64,000 nt of DNA from Spinacia oleracea (Eukaryota > Streptophyta > Magnoliopsida > Caryophyllales > Amaranthaceae), in contig NC_079492.1 in assembly GCF_020520425.1 (NCBI RefSeq), positions 146,537,861 to 146,601,860 on the forward strand. Direction: 5' to 3'. The translations under genes and the position numbers were made by a program. The notes beneath the pieces are model-generated. The model saw only the letters and a list, made by a program, of their open reading frames with translations, ran no database searches and was not told the DNA's origin. Below, piece after piece: positions 22,901 to 32,417 of the stretch (within the stretch, counting starts at the first letter, position 1; each line of letters opens with the position of its first letter).

Positions 22901-25753
22901 CAGGTCTGTGAAATCTACGCACATTCGCCAGGAGCCGTTCGCTTTTTTGACCATCACCACGTTGGCCAGCCATTTCGGATACATGCATGGTTCAATGAAT
23001 CCGGCCTCCTGCAACTTTTTCACCTCCTCGGCGATGGCTTTGTTTTTCTCCGAGGAGTAGTTCCTCTTTTTTTGCTTGACTGGCCGAGCTTCAGCGTTGA
23101 CGTCCAGCTTGTGACAAATCAGCTTCGGATTTATCCCTGGCATATCTGCTGCTGACCATGCAAAGATGTCTTTATGATCCCTGAGTAATCGGACCAAATC
23201 GATTCGGAGCCCCGAGCTTAGGCCCTTGCCTATTCGGACGCTCCTGTCTGAATCCTCTTCGAGGAAGATATCCTCCATTTCTTGATCTGGTTCGGGAGAT
23301 AGGGTTTCGGGGCGGGCATCAACTTCTGCGGGAGACAAGCTGCTCGTGCTTGCTCTTCTCCTTTTTGCCTCGCTTTCCTCTCCCTTAGCTCCTTTTTCTT
23401 CCTCGGGGCCGTCTTCTAGTTTGGGCTTTCGGACAGCAGTGTGGCAGGTTCTTCTCGCCACTTCTTGATCACCTCTGATTCGTTCGGCGAATCCTGCATC
23501 CGAGACGTATATCATCAGCTGGTGGTATGTGGAGGGGATTGCTTGCATCTTGTGAATCATGGTTCTCCCCATGATTACGTTGTATACGGAGTCGCAGTCC
23601 ATCACCAAAAATTCGTCCCGAAGGGTTTTTGCTGCCTGGCCTTCGCCCACTGTGACTGGCAGGGTGATCTTTCCTCGAGGGATAGCTGCGGATCCGTTGA
23701 ATCCGATCAGAGGATAACTGACTTTCGTCAGTGCTTCCTCTGGCTCTTCGAGGATCAGCTGCTCGAAGCAGTTTCTGAAGATGATATTGACGGCACTTCC
23801 TCCGTCGACTAACACTCGATGTACGTTGTGGTTATTGAGGTCCATGGAGATGACCAGAGGATCATCATGTTTGTACTGGACTCCGAAGCAATCATCAGCA
23901 GTGAAGGTCATGTTCGGGGGGTGTGGCTGGTTGTCTCCCACCGCGCTGAAGTTGACCCGATGGGAGAGGGCTCTCAGGTGTTTTTTGCTGGCCTGGCCAG
24001 ACTTCTGTCCCCCGAACACCACTAGGATGTCATTTTTCTTGTGCCCTGTTGCTTCGTAGACCCTTTTCTGGGGTTGCTCGTGTTGTTTGCCGCTTGCGGC
24101 CTTTTCTTTCTCCTCCCTTCGGTCTAACAAGTACTGTTTCAGGTAGCCTCGGCGAACGAGGTCCTCAATGTTGTCTTTCAGCGAGTTGCATTCTTCGGTA
24201 TGGTGACCGAAGTCATCATGGAACTCGCACCATTTGTTCTTGTTTCTCCGAGCTGGGTTGGACTTGAGCTTCCCAGGTAGTTTCCACTTTTCGTCATTTC
24301 TATTGAGGCTGAATATCTCCTTTCGGGGCAGAGCTAGTGGAGTGTAGTTGGTGTACTTGGGTTGAAGTTCACCCCTTCTCCCGTCTTTCTTCGGGCTCAT
24401 CTCTCTAGCTCCTACTTTCTCTTTCCCCTTCCTTGAGCCGCCCTCGGGCTTGCTCTGGGTATTCTTTGTGTCTCTCGGATCCGACGATCCTTTCAGTCTT
24501 GCAGCGGCCTTGTTGAACTCTTCGGTTCTGATGAACGCATCAGCCATTTGGAGCACGTCAGCTATTCTGGAGGGGTTCTTCATTGAGAGTTCGTCACGGA
24601 ACTTCCCTTCCTGGAGCGCGTGCTTCAAGGCGAAGATGGCCACGTCTGGCTGCAAGTTTGGTATGTTTGTTGATTCCTTCATGAATCTGGCCATGAATTC
24701 TCTCAGACTTTCGTCTCTTTCTTGTTGGATTGAGGTCAGTTCTGCTGTGGTTCGCTCGGGGCGATTGTTGCTCACGAACTGTGTGCAGAATCTCTTTTTC
24801 AGCTTTTTCCAGCTCTTGATCGATCCCTTCGGCAGCGATCTAAACCACTCTCCCGCCACTCCGGTTAGCGTGGTTGGGAAGTATTTACACCAGCATGCTT
24901 CGGAGTAGGGACTCAAGAACATTTGCTGCTCGTAGGAGATGACGTGATCCCTCGGATCTGTGATTCCGCTGTAGGTTAGGTGAGCTGGCAGTCTTACCTT
25001 CGGTATTTCTTCCATGATCAGCTCGTCCGAGAAAGGGGATGACGTAGGAGTCATGATTCTTTTCCCGAGTCTAGCCCTGATGCCTTCGTTTGCCGAGGTT
25101 CTGTGATTAGAACGTTCGGGCGTACGATGGGGGCTAGGGGACAGTCCATGCCTCCTGTCTCTTCTTCTTTCTCGGCTACTGACCTCGGGTCGTTCGCCAG
25201 ATCTGCTCGAGTCACCTACCCCGAGTCTCGTATGGATCGAAGGTCTTAACCTTGAGTGGACCGAGGGCCTCAACCTGCTAAGTACCGAGCTTCGGACCCG
25301 AGGGTTACGAGTAGTTGATTCGCTTTGGAGAGCTGTTGGAGTAGGCGATGGTCTCGCAAACCAATCTGGTTGCTGTTGTGCCCTTTTTTGGGTGTCCCAC
25401 GTGCTTTCCATCCACCTCGACGTCAAGTGTGTACCTGTCAAGGGAAGGAGTTCTCGTTCGGGTCTGGACACTTCCGCACTGGGTGACTCGCTCAGCCTTC
25501 GCCTGGTCCTCCTCTCTTCTCTGCGGTCATTTGCCAGTCCTTGCTGCTTCTCATTGAAGAGGAAGTTTTGCATGATGGTCATGGCCGCAGTGAGCTCTTC
25601 CCTAGTTGGAATCGGAGGTCCTGCATTTGTGGCGGTCGTAGCTCTGCTTGGCTGTGACCTCGCCATCGATTGAGGGTGCCCCTCTTGGTCAGATTCTGAA
25701 TCTGACCGCACCATCATATCGTCGTCATTGTTGTTAACAACATCGTTCACCAT
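20000..25753 (-). CDS. Gag-pol polyprotein of the Tat-like Ty3/gypsy element
   Basis: A single uninterrupted frame of 1917 residues, starting at the ATG at 25751-25753, the first in-frame ATG after the primer site. Order of domains by residue: Gag core near 300 ('WFRSLPKGSIKSWKKLKKRF'); a CX2HX4HX4C zinc-knuckle variant near 507-520; aspartic protease near 647 ('LVDGGSAVNII'); reverse transcriptase with the active-site YVDD near 1042; a Ty3-type RNase H near 1210-1290; a second RNase H near 1340-1460 ('FTDGSS', 'NNEAEYEA', 'LKTDSQ', 'QADALS' giving D-E-D-D); and integrase, with HHCC zinc finger 1563-1608 and DDE residues near 1630 ('GLDIIGPF'), 1690 ('VFDHG') and 1726 ('GQAEAANK'). The protein copies the element's RNA into DNA and inserts it. 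The second RNase H is of the archaeal-like kind known from the Tat lineage. The protease reads D-G-G where D-T/S-G is usual. The open frame suggests the element may be competent. Confidence 0.95.
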   Translation of the reverse strand: MVNDVVNNNDDDMMVRSDSESDQEGHPQSMARSQPSRATTATNAGPPIPTREELTAAMTIMQNFLFNEKQQGLANDRREERRTRRRLSESPSAEVSRPERELLPLTGTHLTSRWMESTWDTQKRAQQQPDWFARPSPTPTALQSESTTRNPRVRSSVLSRLRPSVHSRLRPSIHTRLGVGDSSRSGERPEVSSRERRRDRRHGLSPSPHRTPERSNHRTSANEGIRARLGKRIMTPTSSPFSDELIMEEIPKVRLPAHLTYSGITDPRDHVISYEQQMFLSPYSEACWCKYFPTTLTGVAGEWFRSLPKGSIKSWKKLKKRFCTQFVSNNRPERTTAELTSIQQERDESLREFMARFMKESTNIPNLQPDVAIFALKHALQEGKFRDELSMKNPSRIADVLQMADAFIRTEEFNKAAARLKGSSDPRDTKNTQSKPEGGSRKGKEKVGAREMSPKKDGRRGELQPKYTNYTPLALPRKEIFSLNRNDEKWKLPGKLKSNPARRNKNKWCEFHDDFGHHTEECNSLKDNIEDLVRRGYLKQYLLDRREEKEKAASGKQHEQPQKRVYEATGHKKNDILVVFGGQKSGQASKKHLRALSHRVNFSAVGDNQPHPPNMTFTADDCFGVQYKHDDPLVISMDLNNHNVHRVLVDGGSAVNIIFRNCFEQLILEEPEEALTKVSYPLIGFNGSAAIPRGKITLPVTVGEGQAAKTLRDEFLVMDCDSVYNVIMGRTMIHKMQAIPSTYHQLMIYVSDAGFAERIRGDQEVARRTCHTAVRKPKLEDGPEEEKGAKGEESEAKRRRASTSSLSPAEVDARPETLSPEPDQEMEDIFLEEDSDRSVRIGKGLSSGLRIDLVRLLRDHKDIFAWSAADMPGINPKLICHKLDVNAEARPVKQKKRNYSSEKNKAIAEEVKKLQEAGFIEPCMYPKWLANVVMVKKANGSWRMCVDFTDLNRACPKDCYPLPRIDQLVDSTSGHALLSFMDAFSGYHQVFMHPDDRAKTAFITSAGVFNYKMMPFGLKNAGATYQRLVDHVFADQKGRNVEVYVDDSIVKSIKEEDHVKDLAETFGNLRKYSMKLNPKKCVFGVKSGKFLGFMVSERGIDANLDKVQAALDLPEPKTKRDVQRLTGRLAALTRFISKASDKGAPFFKALKPKNLPGGEAEPVKKKGVPRKVDPELIWEQEQKEAFQQLRAHLAQLPTLARPKEGETLYLYVAVSPGTVSAVLLREEEKKQQPIYFTSRTLTGAETRYPLIEKVAYAVVVAARKLRPYFDSHQITVLTDQPLEKVLDKIERSGRLAAWAFELSEFGIKYQPRTAIKAQALADFLAECSYQEMLDDTKSTWEVFTDGSSTINGSGAGVVLIPPTGKSIEYALKFGFKATNNEAEYEAAIAGIELCLSLEAEHVRLKTDSQLVANQIRGEYEAKWPSMTAYLAKIKSLTSKLRSFEVILIPRGQNTQADALSKLASSTLIDLNRSVHVEVHQERSIDLLPTTVCSLRSEPSWMDAVVAYKERGELPEDKLQARKLKRFNRWFIISAEGELMRKSFSAPLLKCVGPTDADYILREIHLGICGNHIGGRTLAHKALRAGYWWPTMVSEAKQMARKCEKCQKFAPAIHQPAQTLQSTLYPLPFAQWGLDIIGPFPSATNQKKWLIVGVDYFSKWIEAEAVSSITEPQVRKFIWQNIITRFGIPRLMVFDHGKQFDNTPLQKWCKQFGIHLAYSAVCHPQSNGQAEAANKLILNALKKRVEDDKNKWLEELPGTLWSLRTTEKEATGQTPFHLVYGSEAVIPVEIGTESLRIQAYNRYDGIQGESNNQLLSEALDLLDEARNDARTLNAAYLQRVNKHYNRRVNARPLKVGDLVLRNAASVQKGRIHGKLSATWEGPYIIHSEKRPGTYMLKQLDGTILKNHWSTDVLKKYFV

Positions 25754-25802
25754 TTTCGCGGAAAGAGGTGATTGATGTCTTTCAAAGGCTTTGAAGTGTT
25801 CT

Positions 25803-25820
25803 TCCCCACAGACGGCGCCA
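25803..25820 (-). other. Primer-binding site of the Tat-like element
   Basis: On the minus strand 'tggcgccgtctgtgggga' starts 3 bases inside the 5' LTR. The first ten bases match the tRNA 3' end used by Tat/Athila elements (usually described as tRNA-Asp); the rest matches less well. Confidence 0.75.
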
Positions 25821-25823
25821 AAT

Positions 25824-26249
25824 TGTTCCGGTGTTGTAAAGATGGAAACAATGGGCTTCGAATGAAGGCCCTTTTGTATGTGTTGAAGATCTTGCTTGTT
25901 TGAATGAGTGGAGTCCGTATTCACCTGCACAGGAGCAAAGTCACTAGCCTCGGGGGTGTTTCCGAGGAAAGCCCCTCCGATGCCTAAGTAAGAATGATGC
26001 TCGGATTCTAGAGAGAAGTTCTCTAGAAGAGTAGTCTTAAGGCGGTAAATTGGACGTACCTTGAGGTGTGAGCCTTGGCGGCCTATTTATAGTGTTTGCA
26101 TAATAAATGCCCATAGGTCATTTATTGCTTTTGGGCCTTGGGCCTTGATGGATGGCTGACTAGCCATTGGTGGGTTTGATGCTGTTTGTTTAGAGCCATT
26201 GGGCTTTGGACTTAGTGGCCCAAGTGAGAATCAATTGGGAGCCCAAACA
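25824..26249 (-). repeat. 5' LTR of the Tat-like element
   Basis: A 426-bp repeat that reads identical to 14617-15042. It contains the element promoter and a near-perfect palindrome 'ttctagagagaagttctctagaa' in two halves of about ten bases. Confidence 0.95.
26083..26091 (-). promoter_or_regulatory. TATA box in the 5' LTR
   Basis: On the minus strand 'ctataaata' lies about 160 bp inside the LTR start, upstream of the gag-pol frame. It is the best candidate for the genomic RNA promoter. Confidence 0.5.
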
Positions 26250-26254
26250 TATGT

Positions 26255-26991
26255 TAATCATTATTACAACTTAAAGAAAGTGGGATTAAATTAGTGATGA
26301 CCAGAAAACAAGTTGGTGCAAGTTACTTTGAATTAGCAATCTTAATTTAATCGTTAGCCCACAACTTGCATTCTGGTTCATTTCACCACGTGTGTATTTT
26401 TTTAAATAGTAATTAAAATAATTTGCAGGACTTAAAAGTTAAAATTGCTGCATTCATTTGAACCGGACTATTTTACTAAATTTAATTAGAAACGGATATA
26501 TTCAATTTTATGATTAAAATAATAAAAAAAAAAATCAAGAAATAAAAAGATCGGCGGGCACGAATGAGCATACGCACGAACGGTCTGGTCTTCTGAAGGG
26601 CATATGGTTTTCCTTAATTAGAAAGAAGGCTAATAAAAGGTCAAAGTCAAAAGTATGACTCTTGTAGTCAAAACTTCGATTTATTCAAACTTTGTTTACA
26701 TGGGCAATGGATCACATTAGGTAACTACTTTTACAAAAAAAAAAAGTATGATTTTAGGGATAAATATACTCAAATACTTGGATTCGTTTTTCAATTCCAT
26801 AAAAGCTAAGCTAGTTCCTTTGTAGGATCCATTTACTATTTTCTAGACAAGATTTTCGGGGGCAGAATAAAAATTATACATTGGGGTCAAAACCTAACAT
26901 ACTACGTACACTTTTATGACAATGCAAAACAAAAAGAAAATCGTACCGTTATTCGACGCCCGCGTACGCTAAAATCACCTGTATTATTTAT
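26255..26991. other. Intergenic, nothing recognised
   Basis: AT-rich sequence to the right of the retrotransposon with no supported gene, RNA or repeat. Confidence 0.5.
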
Positions 26992-27387
26992 GTGAAAGGA
27001 CAATTCTACCCCCCTTCTATCTTCACCTCAAACTGCCGCCCCTTCGGCATCCCTCTTACTTTCCGACGAGAAGCATCTTCTACGATCACCATATTTTTCC
27101 GGCGAGCCTCCTTTCCATCTTCTTCCATATCCCCCCTCCTTCACCACTATCTCTATCCACCTTCACCACCATCTTCCTGCCATCTCTATCTCCATCTCTC
27201 TTCGACCTTCACCTTCACCTTCACATCAACCTGAAGGGTCTACCGCACGGAAAATAGAACCGTTGGCGGTTATCCGCGCAGGGTCTTTGCTTGGTGGCCA
27301 TGGCATCCAAACAATTCCCGTGCACGGCTGACATGGTCGCCAAGCAATGATCGTGCACGAATAACCAAAATAATGGCTGCCATGGCT

Positions 27388-27535
27388 TGCGCACAACTTT
27401 TGCGGGGGGTTCTATGGCCGCCACGCAAAGGTTGTGCGTCGGTGACACGACAGTCGTGCCACCAAATCTGCACGACCCTCGTGTCGTCGGCGCACAACCT
27501 TTGCGCGGCGACCATGGAACCCCCCGCAAAACCTT
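27388..27535. repeat. GC-rich long inverted repeat (hairpin)
   Basis: The left arm contains 'gcggggggttctatgg' and 'cgcaaaggttgtgcg'. The right arm carries the reverse complements 'ccatggaaccccccgc' and 'cgcacaacctttgcg'. The arms are about 65 bp, match at roughly nine of ten positions, and are separated by a short loop near 27458-27468. A transcript would fold into a long near-perfect stem. Confidence 0.8.
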
Positions 27536-27771
27536 AAATTCAAAAAAAAAAATCAACATACCTACTGCAACAACGCTAATGGAAGAGGAGGTAGAGGCGT
27601 CGATGCTTCCAAAACCCGGCAAGAACGAGAGAAGGGAGCGAAGGGGAGTGTGGCCTAGAAACTATGAACTCAGTTACACTCTTCTCCGATCTGGTTTGCG
27701 GCACAGATTATCTGAACAGCAAATAGAGGTGCATAGGGGAGCACGACGAGGGGGGGGGGGCGCAAAGAAAG

Positions 27772-27945
27772 CACAGGTGTGAAGGGACTGGTTGGCCGGA
27801 ATAAGTGGTCGCCGTGAAGGATGGAGGGAAGGGAAGAGCAGAGGTGAAGGGTAAGGTATGAAGGGATTGGTTGGCCGGAATAAGTGGCAGGCGTGAAGGA
27901 TGGAGGGAGGAGAAGAGCAGAGGTGAAGGGTGAAGAGGGAGGGTA
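27772..27945. repeat. Tandem duplication, unit about 84 bp
   Basis: 'ggttggccggaataagtgg' followed by 'cgtgaaggatggaggga' and 'agagcagaggtgaagggt' occurs twice head to tail with few differences. Confidence 0.8.
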
Positions 27946-27961
27946 ATTTCATACTTTCACG

Positions 27962-28917
27962 CAATAAATGAGGGCGTTTTTAACCGAATAGCGACTCGAA
28001 TGAAAATCCCCAAAGAAAATTGAGAAAAAAAGAGTACTACGTATAAAGTAAGGTAGGCAAGATTAAAACCTAGATTTCATCTATAAAGACTTATAATTTT
28101 CAAGGTAAAATTATCCTTAGCTATCTTGGACAATTGTTTTATAATGCATATTTAATTTTTAAACACATTATGAGTAGGTCATGTTCCCGCCAACCTCCCT
28201 AATTCCACCCTGAGGATTGTCGTATCTTTTCCAGGAGAACTGATGTACCTCTTTCCATTTCTTTTTTCCAATGAAGTTAGTTACTCATATCCTGTGCATT
28301 AAGCAACTTGGTTGATCAAACCATAGTTAATTGAAACACAAACATAAATTAATGACGTTTTGATAAGAGGGAAAGCTCATACTAGACACTAGCTAGAGTT
28401 CCAACCTTAGGTTGTCCTTAGCCCAAAAACATAACATCAATAGAAATGGTTTCCATTTTGTAGGGCCAAAAACTTGCATATAATATATGATTATTTGATG
28501 AATGATTATCAAGTATCCTCAACCAACCAATTACATGACAACTTACATCAAATTCATGGGTGTTCAACTTTATGCCCACATCCAATCCCACCCTCAAATG
28601 TGAAATCTTATTGCTTGTTTTGAGCTCTTCGCTACCTTCTAATCACTTGGCGGCTTTGATAATGAAAGCTAGGCATCCCAACCGAGAAGAGTTATCTATT
28701 GTATTTATTTGATCACCGATAAATTCAAATATTTAATGTTGTACGATATTTATAATAAATAATGGACATGAAAGAATGAATAAGTAAATTTACTTCGTTT
28801 CAAATTACATATGTGACCTATTTATTTATATATTGATAGACATCTAAATTAGGTCTCTAGCTTACCTATCCATAATCCATCGACCTATTATCCCTTACTC
28901 TAGGCAAATAAATGATA
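27962..28917. other. Intergenic, nothing recognised
   Basis: AT-rich sequence without a supported gene. Short frames lack motifs. Confidence 0.5.
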
Positions 28918-29203
28918 CACATTGCAAAATAATCATTTTATTAATTTATAGAGACTAGGAATTTCGTCTCTATATAGTCCAAATCTGTCTCAAAATGATG
29001 CTTAGAGACGGATTTGAGACATAAATAGGGCGTCTTTATAGAGGGTGTCTCAAAAAAGTTTGAGACGGAATTTTTGAAACACTATGTACAATTTCATCTC
29101 AATTTTAATTTAGAGACCAAGTTTTAGTAACTCGTCTCAAGTTTGAGACGTTTATTGTATCCGTCTCAAAATCCAACTCTAATTGATGCATGATTTTGTA
29201 GTG
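28918..29203. mobile_element. Degenerate CACTA-like element
   Basis: The right end reads '...atgattttgtagtg', the usual CACTA terminus in reverse. The left end 'cacattgcaaaataatcat' resembles it with mutations. The body is full of 'gagac/gtctc' words in both orientations. The left border is tentative. Confidence 0.45.
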
Positions 29204-29386
29204 TTTGCAACTCTACGAATGAAACAATAGGCAAATTAAACTTCTCCTTCTAATAGTTTTTAGTTTTATTTTGTTATCAGTTTTCAAAATTTATTGAAAT
29301 AAATAATTAACTTTAGTTTCATAATCCTACTAAATTATATGGCTTTTAAATTTGTAAAACTAAAAAGTGAAACCTATGGCATGTTG

Positions 29387-29609
29387 GGTATCGTTTTTTG
29401 TTTTCATTTTTTTGTTTTTTTACAAAATTAAAAACCAAAATATGAAAAACATAAAAAGTAGTTTTCATTTTTTTTTTGGTTACTTTTCAAAATTAACATG
29501 ATTAATATAAGTATGAAATTTGTTTAGTTCATGATTCAATATAAATCATATGACTTATAAAACCAAAAAAACCAAAAGCTAAAAACTAAAAATGATACCG
29601 AACGAGCCC
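29387..29609. mobile_element. Tourist-like MITE, tentative
   Basis: 'ggcatgttgggtatcg' at the left and 'gataccgaacgagccc' at the right are inverted, and the AT-rich body is self-complementary in composition. The target duplication is not clear. Confidence 0.45.
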
Positions 29610-30174
29610 TAACAGCAAACATGCTCTTATACGAGTACAAAAGTTAATAACATTTGTATTAAAAACATGAAATAAAGGAAAACACAAAAAAAACAAAAGA
29701 CAATGCTTAAAAGTAAAAACTACAAGTTGTGAAAGCAAGGCCCCCGCCATGGATTGTCTTGTTTAAAACTTATCCAAAGTTCCAAAGACAAATTGTGTAG
29801 AATGACTAGAAACTATGAATCCCAATTGCTAAATGCCTAAATGAAAAGATATGTCAAACATGTCCTTTTCCTTTGTTTTCTAGTCTCCCCAATTGCATTT
29901 GCAATCAATTTATGTCTTGCGTAGCCAGATTCTTTCCCATTTCCCTTTCCCTTGTACAGTTACTTCTACCTTTCTACTTAAAAATTTCATCTATGTTTAT
30001 GGATTTCTTTTGTCAATTTTGTCCTATAAGATCGTCGTCCATAGGCATAAGACTGTCTGATGTCAAACTATATTGTATAAATATACGATGATAAAGTGTA
30101 AGTATTTGATTTATTGTAACTGATTAAGCTTAACCATTTCAATAAAATGTGCATTTAGGTAAACTTCACGTACA
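29610..30174. other. Intergenic, nothing recognised
   Basis: AT-rich sequence. A 72-codon + strand frame at 29873-30091 has no motif and is probably chance. Confidence 0.5.
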
Positions 30175-30182
30175 AGCGTATT

Positions 30183-30811
30183 CAGCCCCGACCCTGAGGG
30201 TAGGTGGGGACTGCAGCCACCTAGGATTCAAGGCGAAAAGGGGCCCAAAATAGAAATCTGTATAGTATACTAGTATAATGATAAATAAACGCGCTAATAC
30301 ACAACAAAAATATCCTTGGCTCAGTGGTAAGGCGGCGAAATGATTGTATGTTTGACCGGGGGGAGGGACGCGAGTTAGATCTTCCCCACCCGCATTAGTT
30401 TATTATTTTTGCTCTTAACAACTTTCCATCCTCTTCTTTACTCGTTTTACTCTTTTTCCCATTCTTATACTACGAAAAATCAAATTTCGAACTTTAATGA
30501 AACAAATGCAAAGAACTACTAATATAAAAATAATGATACTATAATAAATCTTATTTTTTTGGATAGAATAAATAAACCTATTTATTCATATTGACTACCC
30601 AATACCGTAATTAAGTGATTATCTATTCTACTAATATTTTGCGAGTGTTTAGAGCAGGCCAATAAAATTTTAGAAGGGGATAAAATAATTCTTTATTGAT
30701 TTGAATTTGAATATGTAGCAGATTGGACGAAAATTTTGATGCGTCTTTTTTTCGAAAGGGGCCCTAATCCCTTCTCTCGCCTAGGGCCCCAAAAACTCAG
30801 GAACGGGCCTG
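30183..30811. mobile_element. hAT-like non-autonomous element, 629 bp
   Basis: The ends are 'cagccccgaccctgag' and 'ctcaggaacgggcctg', which are imperfect inverted repeats. The flanks AGCGTATT (30175-30182) and AGCATATT (30812-30819) are an 8-bp duplication with one mismatch. Inner ends are GC-rich ('ggggccc') and the middle is AT-rich. Confidence 0.7.
30305..30400 (+). repeat. tRNA-like segment inside the hAT-like element
   Basis: 'ggctcagtggtaaggcgg' resembles a pol III A box and is followed at a tRNA-like distance by a weak B-box-like 'gcgagttagatcttcc'. It may be a SINE head; no cloverleaf can be drawn. Confidence 0.3.
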
Positions 30812-30914
30812 AGCATATTTAAGTACACAATTCAAGTACTCCGTACCTCATTAATAGTTCTGTGTACATAGTACGGAGTAGTTAGGTACTAAGTAATTAC
30901 AAGCGTTCTACCTA

Positions 30915-31241
30915 CTCCCTTTGTCCCTTAATACTCTCATCGGTTTGATCGGTGCGAGTTTAAGACACTTGAATTGATTTGTTAATTTAATGGATATTAG
31001 TTGATTGTGGAGTATTTTTTTAATATAGTTAGTAGGAAATGTGTAAGGGGTGGGAGTGGTGAGTGGGGAGTGTGAATTTTTAAATGATTTTTTTAGGGAG
31101 TAGGGTTGTAGGCAGTAAGTACGTAAGTGTGAGAAATAATATAATATTCGTAAAAAAAATCATTTATAGAAGTGGTGCAAATATTAAGGGACGACCCGAA
31201 AAAAAAAAAGTGATCTTACGAGTATTAAGGGGCGGAGGGAG
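30915..31241. mobile_element. Stowaway-like MITE, 'ccttaatact' family
   Basis: The left end 'ctccctttgtcccttaat' and right end 'attaaggggcggagggag' are flanked by TA. It carries the extra inner repeat 'attaagggacgacccgaaaa', also present in the 35999-36325 copy. Confidence 0.8.
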
Positions 31242-31338
31242 TATATTAATACAGAATTACGGATTTAGGTACGTTGTTTACAATGAACCCGTAAATGGTC
31301 AAATTCTAGATAGCTAAACTAAAGCCCATGCTGTGGTC

Positions 31339-31472
31339 CATGTGGAGAGTAAATTTAGAGAGGGGGGAAGACCTAACATACCATGAACATTTAGAAAACA
31401 TGGAATAAACTTACAAAAGACTGCATGTTCATGGTATGTTTATCCACCTTTAGATTGATCACTCTCTACAGA
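31339..31472. repeat. Inverted repeat with a perfect 16-bp core
   Basis: 'aacataccatgaacat' (31375-31390) is the exact reverse complement of 31425-31440. Outside the core the arms continue imperfectly through 'gtggagagtaaattta' and its counterpart near 31460. It could be a small foldback element or a hairpin source. Confidence 0.6.
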
Positions 31473-31592
31473 GTATTTATGAAGGGTGAACCTTTAGGTA
31501 AAGAAGGTTATGGGTCATGATTATTATCGAGGCCGTTTGTTACGGAATTAGATTCATGTTGTGTCGTGTCATTTTTTTAAAAGGAGGTCTAA

Positions 31593-32417
31593 TTAAGGTC
31601 ATGTTCTGTTCACCTTATTTTCACTTATTTCAGGAAAAATAAGTTCAGTTAAGTTTAGATAATTTCAGGTAAGTTCAGATAAAACTCTGTTCTGTTCACC
31701 TTATTTCCACTTATTGCAGGAAAAATAAGTTCAGATAAGATAAGGGTTGACCAAGTACAATTTATAACTAAAATAAGTTTTGATAAGTTCTACTCCCTCC
31801 GTCCCAAATTAGTTGTTACACTTACCTTTGCACAAAGTTTTAGGTGATAAATGGTTATTTGGTTATCAATTGTTATTTTATTGAAAAAGTAGATGTGATA
31901 GGAGTTAGTGGGGTATTTTTTTTAATTGAATGAGAGAGGGTGTGGGGACAAAAAAAAGTTAGTGGGAAGAGTGAGATAATATAATAATTGTGGGTCATTC
32001 ATAATTTAGAAGTGTAACAACTAATCTGAGACAGACGGAAAAGGAAAAGGAAAGTGTAACAACTAATATGGGACGGAGGGAGTAATAAGTTCAGTTAAGT
32101 TCAGATAAGATAAGTTCAGAAAAAATAAGGGTTGACCAAGTACAATTTATAACTAAAATAAGTTTTGATAAGTTTTAATAAGTTCAGTTAAGTTCAGATA
32201 AGTTCATATAAGATAAGTTCAGGAAAAATAAGTGAAAATCAGGTGAATAGAACGCATCCTAAGGTAAGTTCAGAAAAAATAAGGGTTGACCAAGTATAAT
32301 TTATAACTAAAATAAGTTTTAATAAATTTAAATATGTTCAGTTAAGTTCAGATAAGTTCAGATAAGATAAGTTCAGAAAAAATAAGTAAAAATCAGGTGA
32401 ATAGAACACGAGCTAAG
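31593..32417. repeat. 'taagttcagataag' repeat cluster with inverted ends
   Basis: The left edge reads 'catgttctgttcacctta'. Two right edges read 'caggtgaatagaacgcatc' and 'caggtgaatagaacacg', so two overlapping copies are likely. The body repeats 'aagttcagataag'. Relatives lie at about 44787-44967, 47452-47548 and 48018-48180. A Stowaway at 31793-32082 interrupts the cluster. Confidence 0.6.
31793..32082. mobile_element. Stowaway-like MITE, 'tagttgttacactt' family
   Basis: The left end 'ctccctccgtcccaaatt' and right end 'aatatgggacggagggag' are inverted and flanked by TA. It is nested in the repeat cluster. The 3' part holds a partial second copy of 'gtgtaacaactaat'. Confidence 0.85.

Larger units (their letters stand above)
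14617..26249 (-). mobile_element. Ty3/gypsy LTR retrotransposon, Tat-like, 11.6 kb
   Basis: A complete element on the minus strand. Two 426-bp LTRs read identical by eye and start TG and end CA on both strands. They are bracketed by an exact 5-bp duplication TATGT (14612-14616 and 26250-26254). In element order it has the 5' LTR (right), primer-binding site, gag-pol frame, a non-coding region with a 46-bp tandem array, an antisense spliced gene, polypurine tract and 3' LTR (left). The two RNase H domains, the PBS and an extra gene between pol and the 3' LTR point to the Tat/Retand group. Identical LTRs and an open polyprotein mean a very recent insertion. Confidence 0.93.
26992..27961. mobile_element. 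Candidate TIR element of about 970 bp
   Basis: The ends 'gtgaaaggacaattctaccc' and, inverted, 'gtgaaagtatgaaattaccc' look like imperfect terminal repeats. The interior is unusually GC-rich for this window and holds a long hairpin and a tandem duplication, listed separately. Frames of 131 and 133 codons exist on both strands, but they mirror the hairpin and low-complexity tracts and match no family I know. I found no clear target duplication. Confidence 0.4.

Noticed and set aside
20263-25673. Many + strand frames opposite gag-pol
   Set aside because: They mirror the polyprotein codons, have no motifs or promoters, and unlike the antisense gene do not join across splice sites.
25754-25930. 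Longer gag-pol start at 25930
   Set aside because: The extra codons run through the primer-binding site and into the 5' LTR, so they are not a normal translation start.
27221-27782. Frames of 131-133 codons on both strands
   Set aside because: They arise from the hairpin and GC-rich repeats and show no family similarity.
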